NCBI GenBank assembly: GCA_019750335.1
Contig: JAIEOQ010000003.1
Location: 372,001 to 436,000 of the forward strand
Length of the DNA: 64,000 bases
Source: Candidatus Obscuribacterales bacterium
Lineage (GTDB): Bacteria > Cyanobacteriota > Vampirovibrionia > Obscuribacterales > Obscuribacteraceae
Direction of reading: 5' to 3'
Part shown: piece after piece, positions 33,987 through 41,927 of the stretch
Numbering within the stretch: position 1 is the first letter of the stretch
Layout of the letters: each line of letters starts with the position of its first letter
Position numbers and translations under genes: made by a program
Notes under the pieces: generated by a model
What the model saw: only the letters and a program-made list of their open reading frames with translations
Databases searched by the model: none
What the model was told of the DNA's origin: nothing

Positions 33987-35399
33987 ATGACAGCTAGGGA
34001 TATTCTTGATCTATGTCTGGCCGCATCATCACTAGCGTTGTCTGCCGCCTGCTTTTTCACGTATAAATCTAAGCATGATATTGTCAGGAAGCAGAATCGC
34101 CAAAACGCCGAAGCGGAAGAATCGCTTCAAAGCGTGAAGATTCAGCTGGAAGATGCGCGTAAACGCTTAGATAATTTAGCAACTATCGATCCGCTTACTG
34201 ACTTAAGCAACAGGCGTGGTTTAGAAAGAATACTGACCGCTGAAATCAATCGTGCCAAGCGCACCGGTGCTCCTATTGTCGGGATGTTGCTTGATTGCGA
34301 TGACTTTAATCGTATAAACGACACTCTCGGTCATGCTGTCGGTGACGTAGTTCTTAAAGAGATGGTGGCACGGATTACTACCACTTTGCGCCCATCGGAT
34401 CATGCAGCACGAATCGGCGGCGATCAATTTGTCATTTTACTTACTGAAACTCAATTTGCTGAAGCTCTTTCCATCGCTGAACGTGTTCGGCTTTGTGTTG
34501 CTGAAAGCCCGATTCGTAATTCGAACGAAAATATTTTTATGACAGCGAGTATCGGCGTAGCTCAGCTTCCCTATGAAGTTACTTCGGTAGAAGAGCTGCT
34601 TTCACTCATGCGTCATGCTCTCAAAATAAGTAAAGCTACTGGTAAAAACCGGGTTTCTTCCGGTGAGCAGTGTATGGTTACTAACGGCGAAACAGTAAAA
34701 AAAGATATTGATATTGTGCAAGTGCTTCGTCAGGGGGAATGTTTCCGCTGCGTCAAGCATGCCATGTTTCGTCTGGCTGACGAAAAACAATTTGGTTACG
34801 AACTGCTTTCGCGCGGACCGGCCGGGCCCTTTGAAATGCCTTACGATTTCTTTCGCGTGGCAATGGAGAGCAATATACTGACGCGGGTTGATTTGCGTTG
34901 TCTAAAAACTTGTATTGATGCCGCTTCAGCTCTTGAGCCCGGTTCGCGTTTTGACGTCAATCTGTTTCCTTCGACTATTTTGGATACACCAATTGACACC
35001 CTTGTTTCTTTCTTTCCGGAAGATAAATCAATCGGTACCTTTTGTGTGGAAATTAGCGAACAACAGTTTATCGGTGACCCGAGCTATTTGCGTGAACATA
35101 CAACTGCCTTACAAAAAGCAGGCATACTTGTCGCTATTGATGACGTCGGTTTTGGACGAAGCTCACTTGAAAGTCTGATTCTTTTAGAACCGGACGTAGT
35201 GAAAGTGGACATCAAATATGTTGCCGGAATTGCTGTTGATCCGCAAAAACAAAGGTTATTACGCCGTTTGGTCAAAGTAGTGCAGGCGCTTGGCGCTGAA
35301 CTTGTAGCCGAAGGTGTTGAAACTCGCGAAGACATGGAAGTTGTTCGCGATATGGGCGTGCAATATGCTCAAGGTTATCTCTGGGGCTACCCGAACTAG
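33987..35399 (+). CDS. Membrane-anchored GGDEF-EAL protein (c-di-GMP turnover)
   Basis: A 470-residue protein. One N-terminal membrane segment (residues 5-27) and a short coiled coil lead into a GGDEF domain (about 62-220). Its active loop reads GGDQF, with RPSD upstream matching the RxxD inhibitory site. The EAL domain (about 250-470) has YELL for EAL but keeps the metal and catalytic residues: NLFPSTIL, VEISEQQF, IDDVGFG, VKVD and VAEGVET. So it may still degrade c-di-GMP, while cyclase activity is less sure. It diverges from the OmpR-type regulator. Its TAG shares CTAG with the convergent gene. Confidence 0.9.
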   Translation: MTARDILDLCLAASSLALSAACFFTYKSKHDIVRKQNRQNAEAEESLQSVKIQLEDARKRLDNLATIDPLTDLSNRRGLERILTAEINRAKRTGAPIVGMLLDCDDFNRINDTLGHAVGDVVLKEMVARITTTLRPSDHAARIGGDQFVILLTETQFAEALSIAERVRLCVAESPIRNSNENIFMTASIGVAQLPYEVTSVEELLSLMRHALKISKATGKNRVSSGEQCMVTNGETVKKDIDIVQVLRQGECFRCVKHAMFRLADEKQFGYELLSRGPAGPFEMPYDFFRVAMESNILTRVDLRCLKTCIDAASALEPGSRFDVNLFPSTILDTPIDTLVSFFPEDKSIGTFCVEISEQQFIGDPSYLREHTTALQKAGILVAIDDVGFGRSSLESLILLEPDVVKVDIKYVAGIAVDPQKQRLLRRLVKVVQALGAELVAEGVETREDMEVVRDMGVQYAQGYLWGYPN

Positions 35400-35710
35400 G
35401 CTTCGTAAGGAGCCATAATTTCCACCGGATTTCCCGCTGGATCTTTCACATAACAAGACCGCGTACCGTCGCGATGTGTTTTGAGAGTGCCATACTTTTC
35501 CGCGTCTTCACGAATGAATGCCAGATGAGGCGGATGTTGTCCGGGAACAACCAGAGCTAAGTTGATATTAGCAAAGCTCAGATAAGCCCAAGTTTCATCC
35601 TCGTACTTAATTGTGCAGTTAAAAGTTTTTGTGTACCATTCAACTGCTTTTTTTATGTCGGCAACTGAAATGGCAATATGATCGATTTTGTCTTTATCAA
35701 CCTGATTCAT
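35396..35710 (-). CDS. VOC-family (glyoxalase/dioxygenase-like) protein
   Basis: A 104-residue single-module protein of the vicinal oxygen chelate superfamily. Features are DHIAISVADIKKAVEWYTKTF at the start, HLAFIREDAEKY in the middle and CYVKDPAGNPVEIMAP at the end. Candidate metal ligands are the first His, the middle His and the terminal Glu. Members include glyoxalase I, dioxygenases and epimerases, and the reaction cannot be chosen here. GGAG precedes the ATG at 35708-35710. Confidence 0.85.
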   Translation of the reverse strand: MNQVDKDKIDHIAISVADIKKAVEWYTKTFNCTIKYEDETWAYLSFANINLALVVPGQHPPHLAFIREDAEKYGTLKTHRDGTRSCYVKDPAGNPVEIMAPYEA

Positions 35711-35802
35711 AGTATTACTCCGCCAAGCGTTCACTAAGTTTATCAAGAAGATCACCATTGCGTAATCTGTTATAGTGGCACCGCTCTTAATTGAGGACGC
35801 TC

Positions 35803-36492
35803 ATGGACCAGTGCCTAAAAACCCTAAGCGCGGCTTATGACCGCACTGTCGAAGACTTTAATGAAGGACGTGATTGGCTTGAAGCGCTGCCCATTGAGTT
35901 TCGGCAATCCGAAAAATTCAAAAAATTGCTTGAATTGTCGGATCAAGGTGAAAATGCCAGCAACGCACCGGAAAGTAAAGAGTTTCTCAAACCAGGACCA
36001 GGACTCAAATTTCTTGATGCCGGCTGTTGCGCGAATCTATACAACTATCGTTTGGATAAGTGGGGTGCAACTTATTACGGTGTAGACATTAGTCCGGCAC
36101 TAATTGAAGCAATGCGCAATTTTGCCGATAAGAATCAGCTTGATATTGGTGCAATGACAGTGGCTGAGGTAGCTTCGCTTCCCTTCAGCGACAATTATTT
36201 TGATATTGCCTCTTGTATCGGTGTATTTGAATATTTCGATCTTGCCTATTGCGATAAAGCGCTAAAAGAGCTTTATCGCGTACTCAAACCAGGCGGACGC
36301 TTAATCCTCGATCTGCCGAATCCAAAACATCCATTGACTGAAACAATGTTTGAACTAGAAAGTTATTTAGGTCGGCCAGTCGTCGCCAAAAGCCGTCCGC
36401 AGTTTGAGCTGTTGTTTGCCGAATCATTCAGCACAATCAAATGCCAGGATCAAAATATCATGATCAACTACTATCTTTGCGTCAACAAATAA
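35803..36492 (+). CDS. Class I SAM-dependent methyltransferase
   Basis: A 229-residue protein with the Rossmann-like methyltransferase core. Motif I is LKFLDAGCCANLYNYRLD (an unusual Cys-rich form of the usual DxGxGxG), the acidic loop is YGVDISPALIEAMRN, and motif IV to V is SLPFSDNYFDIASCIGVFEYF and ELYRVLKPGGRLILDLPNP. The substrate is unknown. GAGG six bases before the ATG at 35803 sets the start. It converges on rubrerythrin with two bases between the stops. Confidence 0.87.
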   Translation: MDQCLKTLSAAYDRTVEDFNEGRDWLEALPIEFRQSEKFKKLLELSDQGENASNAPESKEFLKPGPGLKFLDAGCCANLYNYRLDKWGATYYGVDISPALIEAMRNFADKNQLDIGAMTVAEVASLPFSDNYFDIASCIGVFEYFDLAYCDKALKELYRVLKPGGRLILDLPNPKHPLTETMFELESYLGRPVVAKSRPQFELLFAESFSTIKCQDQNIMINYYLCVNK

Positions 36493-36494
36493 GC

Positions 36495-36962
36495 TCAAGC
36501 TGATTCTTGTAGTTTGTCGAGAGCTTTTTGATAACGGTCAGCATGATATTTTTCAACTAAAGTCAAAGCTTTAAAACGCTTGGCTGCTTTTTCAAAGATA
36601 CCGGCATGCTCTTTTGATTCAGCGGCTTGTTCGCGAAATTCATCCACAGCATCAATTCGGCCTTCCTCAAGTGCGATCCGTTCAAACTCTGGATACATCT
36701 GGTTGGTTTCGTAGAGCTCGCCTTCAATTGCTAGTTCTAAAACTTTCTCCACGGTCATTTCATTTGAAGGATAAAGCAGCTCAAGATGAGCAAATGCATG
36801 TCCGGTTTCTTGATGAGCAGTCTCTTCGAACAGTTTTGCTATCTCTTCATTGCCTAACTTTCGCGCAATTTTGGCAAAATATAGATATTTGCGATTGGCC
36901 ATGGATTCACCGGCAAATGCAGCTTGTAGATTATCTGTTGTACGGTTACCTGAACTTTTCAT
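36495..36962 (-). CDS. Rubrerythrin without rubredoxin domain
   Basis: A 155-residue ferritin-like di-iron protein that reduces hydrogen peroxide. The di-iron ligands are visible as FAGESMANRKY, ETAHQETGHA, ELAIEGELYETNQMY and EQAAESKEHAG. The C-terminal rubredoxin domain of classic rubrerythrins is missing, as in shorter cyanobacterial-type members, so electrons must come from a separate partner. AAGGAG gives a strong start. A Fur-type box lies at 36991-37005 upstream, matching one upstream of the adjacent regulator gene, so peroxide or iron control is likely. Confidence 0.9.
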   Translation of the reverse strand: MKSSGNRTTDNLQAAFAGESMANRKYLYFAKIARKLGNEEIAKLFEETAHQETGHAFAHLELLYPSNEMTVEKVLELAIEGELYETNQMYPEFERIALEEGRIDAVDEFREQAAESKEHAGIFEKAAKRFKALTLVEKYHADRYQKALDKLQESA

Positions 36963-36990
36963 GATCTAACTCCTTGTATTTAATCTATAG

Positions 36991-37005
36991 TTAGATAAAG
37001 TCTAA
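36991..37005. promoter_or_regulatory. Fur/PerR-type 7-1-7 box upstream of rubrerythrin
   Basis: TTAGATAAAGTCTAA is a near-palindrome. It differs by two bases from the perfect box at 37462-37476. It lies 29 bases upstream of the rubrerythrin start, a repressor-like position. Confidence 0.7.
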
Positions 37006-37029
37006 TTTATAGTCAAAAAATTTTGACTC

Positions 37030-37434
37030 TTAGTCTTTCATCTCACCATAGAAAGTGACTTTATAGCTATGAACTTTGTATTTTTCGCCCAGCTTTTCTT
37101 GTAATACCGGAACCAGATCTTTAGGAATATCCATAATCTTGCCGCTTTTAACATCAACGAAATGATGATGATCGGTGATGTTAGCGTCATAGCGAGTAGC
37201 GCCTGGATCGGTAAATACTTCTTGAATTACACCGGCTTCCACTAGAGTATTCAAAGTGTTGTAGACAGTGGCACGTGAAAGAGCAACGGGCAGCTTGTTG
37301 GACGTTGCCTCCAGAATCTCATCAGCTGTAGGATGTGACTCTGTATGCATTAGATAGTCAGCAATTACTACTCGCTGAGGAGTGGCTTTCACCCCTTTTG
37401 CCAGCAATATTTTTTCTATCTCGGAACGGGCCAT
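37030..37434 (-). CDS. Fur-family regulator lacking cysteines (PerR/Irr-like)
   Basis: A 134-residue ferric-uptake-regulator family protein. The winged helix (ATPQRVVIADYLMH..HPTADEI and LSRATVYNTLNTLVEAGVIQEV) and the metal site (DANITDHHHFVDV) are present. No cysteine occurs anywhere, so the structural CxxC zinc site of Fur, Zur and PerR is absent, as in Irr-like members. A perfect palindromic box lies upstream of this gene and a near-copy upstream of rubrerythrin, which argues for autoregulation and control of peroxide defence. Confidence 0.88.
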   Translation of the reverse strand: MARSEIEKILLAKGVKATPQRVVIADYLMHTESHPTADEILEATSNKLPVALSRATVYNTLNTLVEAGVIQEVFTDPGATRYDANITDHHHFVDVKSGKIMDIPKDLVPVLQEKLGEKYKVHSYKVTFYGEMKD

Positions 37435-37461
37435 CGCTTTTTTCCTTTATCATGTCTGCTA

Positions 37462-37476
37462 TTAGACTAAGTCTAA
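37462..37476. promoter_or_regulatory. Perfect 7-1-7 box upstream of the Fur-family gene
   Basis: TTAGACTAAGTCTAA is an exact inverted repeat of seven bases around a central A. It lies about 28 bases upstream of the regulator start and fits the general form of Fur-family operators. Confidence 0.8.
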
Positions 37477-37575
37477 ACCGGGAATCTGTCAAGGGTAAAT
37501 GGCAAACTAGCTAAAATCTTCGTTTTTCCACACAAAAACTACAATCCCACGGTTAAATAAAGGAAGGAGTGATTT

Positions 37576-38625
37576 GTGTTGATGGGATCTATACGGCTTT
37601 GGCTTGTTTTAGTGTTGCTGGTAAAAATACCGGCAACAGTTGCTGCTGAGCCAGAATCCTCGGTATTAGCCGCTCAGAAAAATTTTCTGCAAGGCGGCGT
37701 ACAGATCCAAGGTGAGCAGGGACTCCCGGCAAATCACGGTTTTGCCACCTATCAAAAAGGCTGGAACGCTCTTGACCGTAGTGATTACACTTTGGCATCC
37801 ACCCTTTTCAAACAAGCTGGCGATCAAATGCAGGCAGCTACGGGCGAAACCCAATATTTAGCTGAAGCACGCTTTGCCGAAGCGCAAACACGCAAGCTTA
37901 TGGGACAGTATGACCAAGCAGGCAAGTTATTTTTAGCGGCAATTCAGCTGTTCAAACGAACGGATCCGACTAGTGATTATTTAAAAGCAGCCCTTGATGC
38001 TTTAGCCCAAATGCCGGCAGAAAAAAAGAAAGGATTACAGGGTAAAGTTGAGGATAGCGGCAAATTGCCGTCCTTGAAAGCAAGACCTTTGCCCGATGTT
38101 GTTGAAGAGAATATCGTTCTCAGCTCAAAAATAACACAGCTGGACACCGGTACCAGTATCACTAACTTGAAAGACGGCGCTTTTTTCAATCGTACGCGCG
38201 GTATGCTGCCCGGTTCTGCGGCAGTTGATTTAAGCGACGATTATGTCAAAAAGACTATCTATAAAGCTTTTGCCAAAATGAATTGTATGGAAACGACTTC
38301 AGTTGGCGCTAATTATTTTACGGCTAATCGTAATTACAAACCAATCAAAGCTAATGGCAAACCGGTTGCAATCGGCGCTTCCTCCGATTTTTTAGGACCG
38401 ATAGCTGAAATCAAAATCAACGGACGTTACTACAAAGTACCGATGGATCTACCCGGACTTTCGCCAAACAGCAGAAACGTAATGTTAACTACCAATGGCG
38501 ACACAGTAGTGGCCATAGATCCGCGCACGTCCGAATCCTGGAAGCTTTGTACATCCTTCTCTCGTAAAGTCCCTGAGTTCAATTGGTGGAAACTAGGACG
38601 CGCTAAACCAGTCCGTAAAAGCTAG
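37576..38625 (+). CDS. Exported protein with TPR-like region, unknown function
   Basis: A 349-residue protein with a signal sequence (RLWLVLVLLVKIPATVAA). Residues of about 55-130 look like two or three tetratricopeptide-type helices (GFATYQKGWNALDRSDYTLASTLFKQAG; ARFAEAQTRKLMGQYDQAGKLFLAAI). The rest is mixed, with two cysteines. I know no family for the C-terminal part. AAGGAGT precedes a GTG at 37576 and an ATG at 37582, and either could be the start. It converges without gap on tryptophan dioxygenase. Confidence 0.7.
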   Translation: MLMGSIRLWLVLVLLVKIPATVAAEPESSVLAAQKNFLQGGVQIQGEQGLPANHGFATYQKGWNALDRSDYTLASTLFKQAGDQMQAATGETQYLAEARFAEAQTRKLMGQYDQAGKLFLAAIQLFKRTDPTSDYLKAALDALAQMPAEKKKGLQGKVEDSGKLPSLKARPLPDVVEENIVLSSKITQLDTGTSITNLKDGAFFNRTRGMLPGSAAVDLSDDYVKKTIYKAFAKMNCMETTSVGANYFTANRNYKPIKANGKPVAIGASSDFLGPIAEIKINGRYYKVPMDLPGLSPNSRNVMLTTNGDTVVAIDPRTSESWKLCTSFSRKVPEFNWWKLGRAKPVRKS

Positions 38626-39528
38626 TTAGTTTTTGCCCATGGGACAAGTGTTATCTTGCGGTGCACTTGGATCTTGGAGATAGGTTCTCATCTGCCAGAG
38701 CTCGGGGAAACAGCGCTTATCCAAAGTTGAACGTAAATAAGCAACTCCTTCGCTGCCCCCGGTTCCGCGCTTAAAGCCGAGCATACGCTCAACTACGGTC
38801 ACATGATTGGTTCGCCAAAGAAAAATTTGTTGATCAAGATCGATCATCACTTCGGCTAAATCAAGTAGATCACCTAAACGATCCTCTTCTTCAAAAAGCC
38901 TAACCAGCTCTCGCGTACGTTCGTCTTGTCGAGCACTGCGTTCGGCTTCATTGGCTCCAGCCGGTGTTTCGGGCAGTTTGAACCCGCGTCGGCGTAGCAG
39001 ATCGTAGAACAAATCTTTTAAAGACGGTGCTTCGTATCTTTTTTTCAAATCGACATAAGCTAACGGTTCTGACTTGAAGTGTTCAAGAATATCTTTTGAT
39101 TTTAAATTGCAGAAAAATTCCAGTTCTCGAAACTGGCTTGATTGAAAGCCGCTTGCCGGGCTGAGATTATAGCGAAAGCCTAAAAAGTCTTTTGGACTCA
39201 TGGTTTCAAGAATGTGAATCTGTTGCACCAAAAGTTGCATAATCGCCACGGTCCGGCGCATTAAGAATGTCGCTTTCCGTACCTGGTCGGCTTTGATAAA
39301 TGCGGCTACAGCGTCCAGTTCATGCAGAATAAGTTTGAACCATAGTTCATAGCTTTGATGAATAACGATAAAAAGCGGCTCGTCATGATGTGCTGGATCC
39401 GAAAGACAGACTTGCAGCTGTTTCAGTTCGTTTACTTTCAGATAGGAGTTATAACTAACCGGTGATGGTTCAGCACCTTGTCCTTGATGCATCGGGCAGC
39501 CGGTCTCTTTTGCGCTGCTATCGGTCAT
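38626..39528 (-). CDS. kynA: Tryptophan 2,3-dioxygenase
   Basis: A haem enzyme of 300 residues that opens the indole ring of L-tryptophan to N-formylkynurenine, the first step of the kynurenine route. Family blocks are present: YNSYLKVNELKQLQ, FIVIHQSYELWFKLILHELD, LGFRYNLSPASGFQSSQFRELEFF and the C-terminal WRTNHVTVVERMLGFKRGTGGSEGVAYLRSTL, which includes the haem-ligand histidine. It is last in a tight operon: its ATG overlaps the phosphoesterase stop by one base. No kynurenine formamidase or kynureninase is adjacent. Confidence 0.95.
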   Translation of the reverse strand: MTDSSAKETGCPMHQGQGAEPSPVSYNSYLKVNELKQLQVCLSDPAHHDEPLFIVIHQSYELWFKLILHELDAVAAFIKADQVRKATFLMRRTVAIMQLLVQQIHILETMSPKDFLGFRYNLSPASGFQSSQFRELEFFCNLKSKDILEHFKSEPLAYVDLKKRYEAPSLKDLFYDLLRRRGFKLPETPAGANEAERSARQDERTRELVRLFEEEDRLGDLLDLAEVMIDLDQQIFLWRTNHVTVVERMLGFKRGTGGSEGVAYLRSTLDKRCFPELWQMRTYLQDPSAPQDNTCPMGKN

Positions 39529-40595
39529 TATTTCTTATGCTCCGTTTTTTCTTTCGACTTTCGCAAAGCTTTTTTCTTCTTTGGCGCTGGCGGCAAAATT
39601 GAACCGCTCTGTCCTAAAGATAAAGTGCAATTTTGATCTTCCTTGCTCCCTTCAACCAGATCGATTATGCGGCTAGGTCGTCGTTGATCATATTTATAGG
39701 CCAGATTTGAGCTGACCATACTCTTAAAACCTTTTTTGACTAAAGCCGGAAAATTCACTGTGATTGATTCCATAGAGATGGAATCAGGTGTGACTTTGAA
39801 CAGTTTGAACTGGCAAGGATAAATATCCATTGCCGCGCAAGAGACATGATAAATATTCCGTTCTTGCTGCACTTTATTCAAATAAAGATGTCCGCTGACA
39901 ACCATTTTTACGTCGTCGTAAGCGCCAATAATCTCTCGCACGTCGGCACCGTTGGACAAAATGAATTCGTCCCAGGGCGGTCCGCCATCATAAGGTGCCG
40001 GTGGCAAAAGCGGATGATGGCAAAAAACAATGGTGAACTTGCCTTTATTGGCCTCCAGCTCCGCTTTCAACCAATCAAGCTGAGTATGCCCGATTTCACC
40101 TGTATTTGAGTTTGGGACGCTGCTATCCAAACCGATAAAAAGTACGTTCGGTACCGGACTTAAAGACCAGTACGATGTGTTGGTGGTGATCCCTTTGCCT
40201 TTCCAATCGGGCCCGTAACAACGCATTTTGTCCGGAATCATTCGCCCGGAAGCATCTTGTTCGCCTAAAACGAAAGACCAAGGGGCATTCAATCCTTGGA
40301 CCAGATCAACAAAAAGCTGCCAGTTGGCATCATTTATTCCTGGTTGCTCGACTTGATCGCCACCGAAAATCACAAAGTCAGGATTCAAGCCGTTGATTGC
40401 TTTAATAGATTCTTGCAAAAACAGCTGGCTTTCTTGCAAAAGTTTGTAACCCGAGTCTGGCTGCCCTGTGGTCAAGTGCGTATCGCATACATGGACAAAA
40501 GAGAAAGGTTCAAACTGTGTTTTTGCTTTTACCGGCAACAGGCGTACAAAAGCCAGAGATGTTAGCCCGGCAATCAAATTTCTTCTTGTGATCAT
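39528..40595 (-). CDS. Calcineurin-like phosphoesterase, secreted, with altered metal motifs
   Basis: A 355-residue protein of the metallophosphoesterase fold. The N-terminus MITRRNLIAGLTSLAFVRL has a twin-arginine-type signal. Conserved blocks are VHVCDTHL, FGGDQVEQP, FCHHPLLPP and VSGHLYLN. Two blocks deviate: the usual GNH(D/E) is GEQD, losing the catalytic His and metal Asn, and GHxH is GHLY, losing a metal His. Activity is therefore uncertain. The C-terminus is Lys-rich. It overlaps both neighbours (ATGA with folE, TAATG with the dioxygenase), so the three form one operon. Confidence 0.83.
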   Translation of the reverse strand: MITRRNLIAGLTSLAFVRLLPVKAKTQFEPFSFVHVCDTHLTTGQPDSGYKLLQESQLFLQESIKAINGLNPDFVIFGGDQVEQPGINDANWQLFVDLVQGLNAPWSFVLGEQDASGRMIPDKMRCYGPDWKGKGITTNTSYWSLSPVPNVLFIGLDSSVPNSNTGEIGHTQLDWLKAELEANKGKFTIVFCHHPLLPPAPYDGGPPWDEFILSNGADVREIIGAYDDVKMVVSGHLYLNKVQQERNIYHVSCAAMDIYPCQFKLFKVTPDSISMESITVNFPALVKKGFKSMVSSNLAYKYDQRRPSRIIDLVEGSKEDQNCTLSLGQSGSILPPAPKKKKALRKSKEKTEHKK

Positions 40596-41263
40596 TTGCG
40601 GTTCATCAAGGACAGCACTTCTGAACGAGTTAGCGGATTATCTCTAATCACACCGCGCACGGCAGAGGTGATTGTTTTTGAGCCAGGTTTTTTAATGCCA
40701 CGAATGGACATGCATAAATGTTCGGCTTCCAAAATGACAATTACACCTTGGGGGTTTAAGCTGCGCAGTAGAGCATCAGCGATCTCGGTTGTCATGCGCT
40801 CTTGCACTTGCAAGCGTTTTGATGCTGCTTCCACTACACGAGCGAGTTTAGAAAGACCAGTTATCTTTCCGTTCTCAGGTATATAACCAATATTTGCTGT
40901 ACCGATAAAAGGCACCATATGATGCTCACAAATACTGGCAAAAGGAATGTCTTTTACTAGTATCAGCTCTTCAGTTTCTTCAGAGAATTTACAAGTCACT
41001 TCCGAAGCCGGATCGACATGGGTACCATAGAGAAGCTCGCTGTACATCCGGGCTACGCGTGCCGGTGTATCTTGCAACCCTTCACGATCTGGATTCTCGC
41101 CGACACCTTCCAAAATAAGTCGTACGCCAAGAGCAATCTTTTCTAAATCAACTTTTGGTTGAGCGTCGGAAAGCGATAGCGAGCCGTTTAACAATCCGCC
41201 GGTGCGAGTGGCTGACGGTGCTGCCGGACGAAAATAACCGCTGGGTAAAAAATTACTTTCCAT
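40592..41263 (-). CDS. folE: GTP cyclohydrolase I
   Basis: Converts GTP to dihydroneopterin triphosphate for folate or other pterins. It has 223 residues. Signatures are GENPDREGLQDTPARVARMY, the zinc Cys in FASICEHHMVPF with its His pair, GLSKLARVVEAASKRLQVQERMT and EAEHLCMSIRGIKKPG (second zinc Cys). A divergent N-terminal extension of about 38 residues precedes the core. I prefer the ATG at 41261-41263 to a TTG 18 bases upstream. It heads the operon with the phosphoesterase and tryptophan dioxygenase genes. Confidence 0.95.
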   Translation of the reverse strand: MESNFLPSGYFRPAAPSATRTGGLLNGSLSLSDAQPKVDLEKIALGVRLILEGVGENPDREGLQDTPARVARMYSELLYGTHVDPASEVTCKFSEETEELILVKDIPFASICEHHMVPFIGTANIGYIPENGKITGLSKLARVVEAASKRLQVQERMTTEIADALLRSLNPQGVIVILEAEHLCMSIRGIKKPGSKTITSAVRGVIRDNPLTRSEVLSLMNRK

Positions 41264-41447
41264 ACAATGACAAGAGCTCAAAACTATTAATGCATGCCGA
41301 ATATATAGCAGAAAGTCAATTTTGTTGTGATTGCCATCTAAAGAACTTCAAGCAACATAAATTGCTCTTTGCCTCAGCAAGGCGATATACTTCTCCCTTC
41401 CTATACGGAATATTGATAACGGATTTTGCCCAGGGGAATTCTCACAA

Positions 41448-41909
41448 ATGACTGCAACACAAGAAGTAATTGAGCATCTCGATATAATGCAAATCAAGAA
41501 GCTGCTACCGCACCGTTATCCTTTCTTGCTGCTTGATCGCGTCACCTATGTTGAGCCCGGCGTTAAAGCTAAAGGCTTTAAGAACCTGACGGCCAACGAA
41601 CAATTTTATGAAGGGCATTTCCCTTTTCGCCCAATCATGCCTGGCGTTTTGATGGTAGAAGCGCTGGCTCAGCTTGGTTGTGTCACTATTTTGCTTAAAG
41701 ATGAATTTAAAGGACGCCTTGGTGTCTTTACCGGAATCGACGGTTTCAAATTCCGTAGCATGGTAATTCCAGGCGATCGTCTGGATATGGAAGTGGAATT
41801 GATCAGAATGAAAGGTCCTTTAGGCAAAATGCGCGCCATCGCTAAAGTGGGCGACAAAGTTGCTTGCGAAGGCGAAATTTCATTCTCGCTTCTGCCTGTT
41901 GAAGCTTAA
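41448..41909 (+). CDS. fabZ: 3-Hydroxyacyl-[acyl-carrier-protein] dehydratase FabZ
   Basis: A hot-dog-fold dehydratase of fatty acid synthesis, 153 residues. It shows MQIKKLLPHRYPFLLLDRV and the catalytic GHFPFRPIMPGVLMVEALAQ, with His and Glu of the active site. It precedes lpxA by 18 bases, the order common in Gram-negative bacteria and cyanobacteria, where hydroxyacyl-ACP is shared between fatty acids and lipid A. Confidence 0.96.
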   Translation: MTATQEVIEHLDIMQIKKLLPHRYPFLLLDRVTYVEPGVKAKGFKNLTANEQFYEGHFPFRPIMPGVLMVEALAQLGCVTILLKDEFKGRLGVFTGIDGFKFRSMVIPGDRLDMEVELIRMKGPLGKMRAIAKVGDKVACEGEISFSLLPVEA

Positions 41910-41927
41910 GCTCGAGGAGATTAGTTC

